Below are positions 31,725 through 40,700 of a DNA stretch of 64,000 bases, piece by piece. The DNA lies in the NCBI RefSeq assembly GCF_002234675.1, contig NC_019867.2, positions 1,754,001 through 1,818,000 of the forward strand, written 5' to 3'. Positions within the stretch are counted from its first letter, which is position 1, and every line of letters begins with the position of its first letter. The position numbers and the translations under genes are program-made. Source of the stretch: Oryzias latipes (taxonomy: Eukaryota; Chordata; Actinopteri; Beloniformes; Adrianichthyidae). The notes below the pieces were generated by a model that was not told the origin of the DNA, ran no database searches, and saw only the letters and a program-made list of their open reading frames with translations.

Positions 31725-34700
31725 CTGTTGGGACACGGAGGACGAAGGTCACACTTTAGGGTTAAGCTGGAGTCACACGCCCCCGTGACCCGTACGAGGG
31801 GTGGAGGGTCGCAGAGAGGAGCTCCCGCATCCTAAGGGGGGGCGCAGGCGTGTGGTTCAGTCATAAAAATGGAACGTACCATTGTCAAAAATGGTACGGT
31901 CAAATCTCTTTTTATTCATGGAAGTGAAAATGGATCATGGAGGAGGAATTGATAACTGCGGTTTGTGTCTGGCTGGAATTCTACGACGTCAAGGGTTTCA
32001 TGCATCGGAATAGAGCTGTGAAAGAGAACGGCTGGAGCCACATTCAGCAGATTTGCACCGCTCCACCGTAGGTGCTGGACATGCGCTAATAACAGCACAT
32101 GAAGAAGAGGAAGCCCCTCCCTGCTTGCCCAGTGTAAACACTGTTGGCTAAAGGTGCGTTGAAATGCCCGGTGTGAGGTTTGGACGAGAAGACAAACCGG
32201 CTGAAAACAGTCCAGGGCTTTGGTTTTGGCCCGGCTGGGGTGTCCTGAGCTGCTTGCTTTGGTTTGGGTCTTGTTGGAAGACTCAGGACCCAAACCAAGC
32301 GTTGTGAGCTGAGGCGGAGCACGTCAGCGGTGGCCTCTTTGGAGCAGTGGTCTGACCCTGACGGCGTTCAGAGGTTGGCTTTAGTCCTGCGCAGAACAAC
32401 CGGAGTCCCTGCAGTCACTCCCAGCTGCTTGGAGAAGCTCTTCCCGCCTTGGCATTTCTCATTTTCACTTCAACAAACTGCACCGTTGTTTTCTCTAAAC
32501 AACTGATTACAGGTTGGAAGTCAACTGTCCTCCTGATTAGGACATCATTTCAATCTTTTCTACCCGATTTCCAGAAATGTGTTCATTATTCTTTTTATTA
32601 TCAAAGCAATGTGTGATTAAATCAGTGTGTTTGTATTTACTCTTTTCAGTGATCCTTTTTACTATTTTTTCTCCGCCTGCAGAACTAAAGCTGGCTTCCA
32701 TCACCATAACTAAAGGTCTAAACGTCCCGTCTTCCGAATGTTGCCCTGCTATCATCGTCCCGGCAGCAGAAGCAGAGAAAAGCAGGTTGTTACTGTTCAG
32801 CCGCGGCTTCAGGGAGGAGCTGGCGCAGCGCTCCGTCTAGACGTTTAATAATAGATTCACATCCTTCTTCACAGAGAGAGAAGATGCTGAAAAGCGTGGG
32901 GGCGAGCGCCCATCCTTACCCTCAGCTTCTGCAGAGAGCTGAGGCGGGTGTAGAGGCAGTGCTGCGGCAGGCTGCTGGACAGCAGGTAGATCCCCGTCTC
33001 CTCTGGAGTCTCTCTGTTCATCTCTTTAGGATCCACATCCAGGTCCTGCAGAACCAAACCCGGGGTTTAGAGAACAAAGCAGAAACACCACCAAATAGAT
33101 TCGACTTAAAAGGGAAACGACCGGCGAGAAGTCGGTGACGTGGGCCTGGCAGAAGGTCATGTCGGCGGGCTTCTTCACGATGTGCGTGTAGATGACCAGA
33201 ACGTTGGAGAACTCAGCGGCGAAGCCCAACTTGATCTGGACGCCGCAGTCAAAGCTGAGACACATGCTTTCCGGAAGCTCTGGACACGGAGTCAAACATT
33301 TCAACTACTGATTTTTGGACAAAATCAAGACATTTCTTCGCAGAGCAACCCCCCCCCCCCTTCCCTTCTCTGTTGCTGAGAGCTTGTGGCCCCGCCCAGC
33401 GCATTTTCTATCTCACAAATACGACCTTCTTCCAGCAGCATTTTCTCTTCTGCTTCTGATTCACAGCAGTTTGAATAAAGAAATACTCAGAATTGCTTTT
33501 TTATGCCTACTTTTGTTTATTTATGTCCTCCATCGTCAGAAAAATGCCACAATGGCGTTTTAAAAACGTCGTTTTGATCAAGTTTCCTCACAAAACATAT
33601 TCATGATTTCAAAGTAGATTCAGATCAGAGTACATTTTTTTAGGATTTCATTCAAGCCTTCAACAATGTTTGTTCATTGCAAGTGAGAGAAAATGTAAGA
33701 GGAAAACTTTCTTTAGGCAGGGGGTACGAATGGAAAACTATATCGTACAAGATGAGAGGGATGTCAGCGGGTTTAGCCCAGAAAACAGGGGAAACTCTGG
33801 TTTAGTATATTGACTGGGCAAAGTTTTTCCATCAATCAGAAAGACTTACCGTGAGCTTTGGCCCACTGGCGGCTGTGAACGTGAGCCAGATCGTGGCCGT
33901 CTCCAGACACGATGGGGTCGGTCAGCGCTCTCCTCTCAGACAGGCTGCTGCGGATCTCCAGAGCCTGTTTGCCCTTCGTGGCGTCAAACTGGCCCATGTC
34001 TGCAAGAGAAAAACAACAGTCTGCACGCTGGAATTAAACAACAAACCCCATCAACACGTGGGCCAGCGCCCCCTTCTGGAACCCTCCAGGAACACCTTAG
34101 CATTTTAAAAGAAACCCACAGTTTTTTCACCCAACAGTAGGCAGGTTAAGCTCTGGTGACCCCGAAAGGGATACGGGGGCTTTTAGAAAATTCAATTCAA
34201 TTTTATTTATATAGCCCAATATTTACAACAACAGTCGACTCAACGGGCTTCATACTGGTAACTGGATAATAAACATGAATCATAAAGAACAGAAAGTGAT
34301 AGAATGAAACTCAACTGGACATCCCTGCCCAAAGACCCTCCTTGGTGGTAAAAAACTCCTAAATGGGATCTAGTTGCAATGGGATCAGATCTTTCCTGGA
34401 AGTGTGTGTAGTGCAAGGGTCGGGTCGGGTCATAGGTCGGGTCGGGTCATAGATGGGTTAAGATGCAGGCAGGATCTGGAGCAGCCTACTAGCAACTCAT
34501 TGTTGTTATTAAGTTTAATTCAAACATGTTAACAGTAAAGTAAATATTCTCTAATTACTAGCTAGTCTGACAAAAAGCTTGGTGGCTAAACGCTCTACCT
34601 CCAACTGTACTTTTACTAATTCTAGGAACCACAAGCAGTCCTGCATTTAGTGAGTGAAGTGTTCTTATTGATGGTAAGGGACTATGAGGTATTTGATATA

Positions 34701-37700
34701 GGACGGGGCCATACCATGTATGGAAAATGGATGCCTTACTAACTGGGATCTCTCACCCTCGGCCACTCGGTCCAGCACCACGGTGATCTTCTCATCGTCC
34801 AGCAGACGCTTCTTCAGAAACTTGACAAACACTCCATTGATGAAGCTGGTGGAGCTCAGCTCGAAGGCCTCCGCATCCTGACAGCTGAGCAGCCAAACAG
34901 CGAATCCAACGTTTGAGCAGCAGAAACCACACACACTTACGGTTTCAACCAAGGCACGGCGCTTACGTGGCGTATCCAAACACGATGTTGGCCGTCACTC
35001 TCAGGACGATGTTTGGCGTGCTGTCATCGTGGAAATTCCTGGAGAAGCGATGACACGGGACAAAAGTCTACAGACGGATTTAGCCAGGAATGTTTCATAT
35101 CTAAAACTTTGGGTTAACAGCCTTAAACAGACGTGAAGAATCGGGGAACTGGTTTGGTTTGGTTCAGTCAGCATTTACGCCGCACTCTTCAGAGGACCAG
35201 ACTGCCTTCGTCACATGCTCTCACAGGGGGACTGACCCGTATGTTGACCCGTGGAGGGTCGTAGAGAGGAGCGGCTACCTCTTAAGGGGAGCGCAGGTGA
35301 GTCTTTCAATTCCTTTAAGGCTCGTACGACCACCTCAAGGGCCGTCATGAAAATGGAACGTACCATTGCCGTGTTTGTAGTAAGTGTATCGTGAAGTATT
35401 GGTAAGGACGTTCCACGCATATGGCGTTCGGGTGATGCGGCCGTAGGCCGTCCTTACGCTTTTACGCTTCACTCTAGTGATTAGTGAGGCGTGAGTTCTG
35501 GCTCCTTAGTGATCGCGCACAAATGCTGCACTCACAGGGTGTGGATGCGATACTTAAGTGTCCGTAGGACGGCAGTGGGTTGTCCACGCAAACGACACTA
35601 TGATTGCCTGGTTTCCTCATTTCCAAAGCCAAGTTCACACCGGCCCCAGAAACACGTGTTCAAGTGACCGCTTCCAATGAAAAATCCAAGTATATGCGTG
35701 TAAATGCACGTTTCGGACTTCCGAGTTCGAAACTCTTGCGTTCACGTGTCGCTATGCACAGTTTTAGGTCAGTTTTTTGGCTCTACGTGCATCAAATTGT
35801 ACTTAAAGCCTTTTTTACTCTAAAGATTTGTTAACACTGGCCTCCGCAACGCGAAAAGTCTATGTAAATGCACGTATGTGCGAATGTTACAGTTTTTAAG
35901 CGTTCATGTGTTGCTACTCAAGTTACTACGATCGTTTGAGGTCTCTCCGGACGAAACATGCATTGAAAGTTAAACCAGGTCAAACTTTGACCAATCAGGG
36001 ACTCTAGTGATGTATGGATTCACAAAAGTGCAAAACCTTTTAAAAAAGCTCTGGAGTAAGGCTGTGAAAGAAAACGCCTGGAGCAAGATCCACCAGAAAG
36101 TACCCAGTACAAGGTACATGTACCTAGAACTGGGTAGTAGGTAGATGTGCTAGTACCCAGTACCAGGTACATGTACCTTGTACATGTGCTACTACCCAGT
36201 TCTAGGTATAGGTAACTTGTACTGGGCACTAAGTACATGTGCTAGTACCCAGTACCAGGTACATGTGCTAGTACCCAGTACTATGCGACAGTCCAGTGTG
36301 ATCACCGTAAGCTAATAGCGTGAACACAGGTTCTTGAACGCATAAACCTGGTTGCATAAATGAATAAAAAATGTGCATGAACATCTTTTTCTACGGGTTC
36401 ACTGAGCGGTTGACCACCTTGACATATGTCGCGGGTCACCTGCATGCCCCGTACGGGTTTGCCCCCCACAGACAGCCCGTATCCACCCGTAAGGACAGCT
36501 GAGACTTTGAACTTTGTCTTTTCTTTGGCGGTAACGGTTGGTTTGAGCGTCTCATACAAACTTAAGTTGAAGTCCAGAAAGGACCCACCTCTTCCTGCAC
36601 ATGTCCAGCAGGAAGACATTCAGGCCCGTTTCCTTCTCCTGCATCAGTTTGAGGACGCTCTGCACACATAAACAGTTGGCCGAGTGGTAGGGGTTTGGGG
36701 CATCCACCGGCACCATGAAACTGTTCCCGTAGTTCTCGTAACCGTGACCGGCGTAGTACAGCAGACCTGAACAGGGATGGAGCGCCATGACACCAAGGTC
36801 CAACAAACTTTTTGTTTCCACAATCTCATTTACAGTTTTTCATTCTCTTAAACATTTTCCAGCCACATCAGTTAAAATAAGTGATAACGGTGAGGAAGAA
36901 ATAAAAGAATGAAGATGAAATGTCTTTGAAAGTACCGTAGACGCCTTTGTGAAGCAGCAGCAGGAACTCGTCGACGGCGTTTCTCATCTCCGACTCCGTG
37001 AGGTCCAGCAGCGACACGACCTTAAAGTTCAGCTGCCGGAGGAGGTTGGTGAGCTCGTACACGTCCACCATGGGGGCTTTGAGCTGCGGGTGGTTCTGGT
37101 ACGACAGGTTGCCGATCAGCAGCGCCACTTTGTCGGTTGCTGGGATTCAATATCAGACAGACGGTCGTTAGGGTGATGAAAATCTATTTTATATTCCCAA
37201 AAAACGGGCGGGAAACTGAAGCACGCTGTGGTTGGCGAGTCCAAAGGAGCTCCGCCCATCTTTTTAAACCCCTGTCTGAATGGAATTTTTTGTAGTTGAA
37301 GAAAAAGTAGAAACTTTGTCTAAAAATGGAATCCCTTCAATTAAAGTTATTGACAACATAGAGGTATGAAAAACAGATGTTTGTGTATTTCTCCCTTACG
37401 TACACATCAAAGTCAAATGCAAAAAACAATAATCCTCTAATAATCAATTTAAACCTTTTACTAATCGCTGCGTTTAAATCCCACTAAAGCCCGTTGACAC
37501 GACTGTGTTGTGATAATAAATAAAACTGCATTGAACTGAACACGTGACCGTGGTATAGGCAGGATAATGCCTGGCGAGGTGACCATTCTTTTCTGATGAT
37601 GGAAACCTCGTCAGGCATTTACATATACGGAAAAACAATGAAATGATTATACAATCAAATAAGATATGATGAGAGGAAGGATCACACTGAGGACAATCAG

Positions 37701-40700
37701 GCGGTCCGGTCCAGTTTAAAACAGGCCAGGCTATTCAGGTGAACCTTTCCATGGTGCTTTCTGTTATCGAAATGACCCTCAGCCAATCAAATCAAATCAA
37801 ATCAAACTTTATTCGTCTAGCACTTTTACGACGCGAGCTACTCAAACAGGTTTTAACAGTAGCTCCGCCCTAACCGGTCCTCTTTATAATGGAAACGCTC
37901 AAAATACTGGACCGATCTGAACCGCTCTGTGGAAACGACCCATGTCCGACCAATGATGTCATCGCGGTCCTCAACCTGTAGCCTCTGGGGTCTGGATTCT
38001 GCAGGCTCACTTCCTGTCATGAGAAAATGTGACCAGGAAGAAGCTCAAAGAGACTCACCGTAAAGTTTCTCTGGAAGACTGTTCAGGAAATATTCACCGG
38101 ACACTAAAACAAAACACAGAACCAGGGTCACAATCCAACCGGCCAAAGCAGCGAGTCCGATGAGACTCCAGACGTTCCAAGCATTCAACACTAAACGGGG
38201 GAGAATCAGAGGCCAACGGATCAGAATGTTCATGCAACTACAGATTACAGCAAAAACAGAAACATAAAGTTTGGTTTTTTGAATTTATTTCATGCAAAAC
38301 CCATGAAAAGATAAAAAGGAGCCTCGCAAAAACCCATCAGCAGACGTCGAAGGGACGCCAAACATCTCAGGCGACGCCGTAAAGTAAATCCCTGCAGACC
38401 TTAACGTTCAAAAGACAAATGTTAGTGATCAAAGCATCAGAGTCTTTAAGCTGCACGACTTTGAAACCAGAATTGAACGAACGCTAAAATGAGAACGTGC
38501 AGCCCAAGACACGATCAAGTCTCCCGTTTAACGTTTCTTTCTTTGACGACCACACTTTACAGATTCATATTTTATATTTTCATGGGTTCTGTCGTCTCTT
38601 AGAAAAGACAAAAAACACAGAAATCCTGAGTGTTCATCAAAGCCCACAATATTAGTCCCTTCAGAATCTACAAACAACCCACAGAAAGGCTGGCTTGGGT
38701 TAATTTCCCATAATCCTCAGCAGTAGTGACATCAGCATGCAGGCAGCTCTCCACTCTACCTTCAGAGACCTCCTCTGGCTCTGAAACCTTCACCGAAATC
38801 CTCGGCGCTTTCAATCAAGAGCAGAAGCAAATGAGAACTGTGCAGACGTTCGGAAAACCTGCTGTCCTTGAAGGCATCAGGAAACGGCGCCCTACGTACC
38901 GATGGAGACGTCCACCTCGTTGGTCCACATCCTCTCTCTGCTGCTGCTGATCTCGCAGCGGTACCTGCCGGCGTGATCCGGCGCCACGTGAGGGATCTGG
39001 AACGACGCCGTCTGGTTAAACTACAGCCGAGGAATCTGATCGACTCGGAAGAGGAGACGGGAAAAGGTCACCGAGAGCTTTCGCTTGGTGGCGTTCGGGA
39101 CCGGGACTCCGTTCCGGTGCCACTGGTATCGAGGGATGGGCCGCCCCACGGCGCCACACTCCAGCTGCAGGCTCTCCCCGGCGTGCAGCGTCTGCGACTG
39201 CGGCTGGACCACCAGCTTCAACCGTCCGTCCAGGGAGTGGTAGCTCTGCCCTGGAGGAGGCGGAGCAGAGGGGAAGTTCGGTTCTGAGCCAATTTTCCTC
39301 TCATAGAAAAAAAACTGTTTTACCAAAAGGTAAGAAATGCAAACCCCTAACTACTAAAAAACTATCTAGTGCCCTGAATTTTAAAAGCAATTCTGACACC
39401 ACGCTCGCTAATTTGTTCTTTAAGGACGGAAAGGACATCATCGATTTTAGGACTTTCAAATCAAATTGATATCAGTGTTTTGCGATGATTATTTATGAGT
39501 CTGATAAAAATGTTGATGATTTATTAAAAAAAATACATTTAATGATACTTTTTGGGGAAAAAATTGTTTCGACGCAATGCATTGTGGTCTATTTTCACAG
39601 ATCTGGTGAGCATCGATGCACACTGGTTTTTTGCAGAGACTTCTGGGAAATTTCTAGGGCTCTGGATTTTGGAATTGTAGATTTGGAAAATGAACAACGC
39701 CCTATAGAGTGAAGTAGGGAGGAATTCCGACACAACCATAAATAATCGTCACAAAACACTCATATCAGTTAGGTTTAAACCTTTTGAAATCGATGATGTC
39801 ATATCTGCCATTTATAAAAAATAACACGTAGTGAGCGTGGTGTCCCAATAGCTTTTAAAATCCAGGGCACTACATGGTGTTTTTAGTATTTAGGGTGGGA
39901 ATTCGGACACAACCACAGTGAATCACAAAGTGAGGGGGGCGGGGGGCTTTAAGGTGAATTCCTCAGAAATGAAACCCTAAGTCTGACCGTAAGACACCCC
40001 GACGTTCAGGACGTCCACCTGAGCCCACTGGCTGAATTCACAGGCGCCCTCGCCGTTCACCCTGCAGATGTAGAAGCCGGCGTCCTTCAGCTGGACGGAG
40101 CTGATCAGCAGGTCAGGAGAGCAGCTGCCAGGAACCTGAGGTGGAGACGCAAGAAATGTCTGCAGCCTGTCATCCACACACGGACGCAGGAAAACCGGGA
40201 GAAGTCCGGAACCGTGTGTGTGGTAGCAAACCTCCTCTCGGGACTTGAACCACTGGTACTGCACGTCAGATTTCCCCACGGCGAGGCAGCTGAGGCGAAG
40301 GTTGTGTCCAACCAGCAGAGCCACGGACTGAGGCTGCAGGAGGATCTGCAGGGCTGAGGGGGCGGAGAACGTGGCGGGTCAGAAGAACCGCAAAACTTTC
40401 TGCAGGCGTGTGCATCTGCAGGTGTGGGTTTCTGCAGTTGTGTGTATTGGTGTGTGTTTCTGCAAGTGTGTTTCTGCAGCTGTGTTTCTGCAGGTGTGTG
40501 TTTTTGCAGGTGTGTGTTTGTGCAGGTGTGTTTGTGCAGGTGTGTGTTTTTGCAGGTGTGTGTTTTTGCAGGTGTGTTTGTGCAGGGGTGTTTGTGCAGG
40601 TGTGTGTTTGTGCAGGTGTGTGTTTCTGCAGGTGTGTGTTTTTGCAGGTGTGTTTTTGCAGGTGTGTTTGTGCAGTTATATTTGTGCAGGTGTGTTTCTG

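Noticed and set aside
38045-38233. Separate small membrane-protein gene on the minus strand
   Set aside because: The frame overlaps malt1 exon 7 in the same frame and has splice acceptors inside it, so it is better read as malt1 intron/alternative exon.
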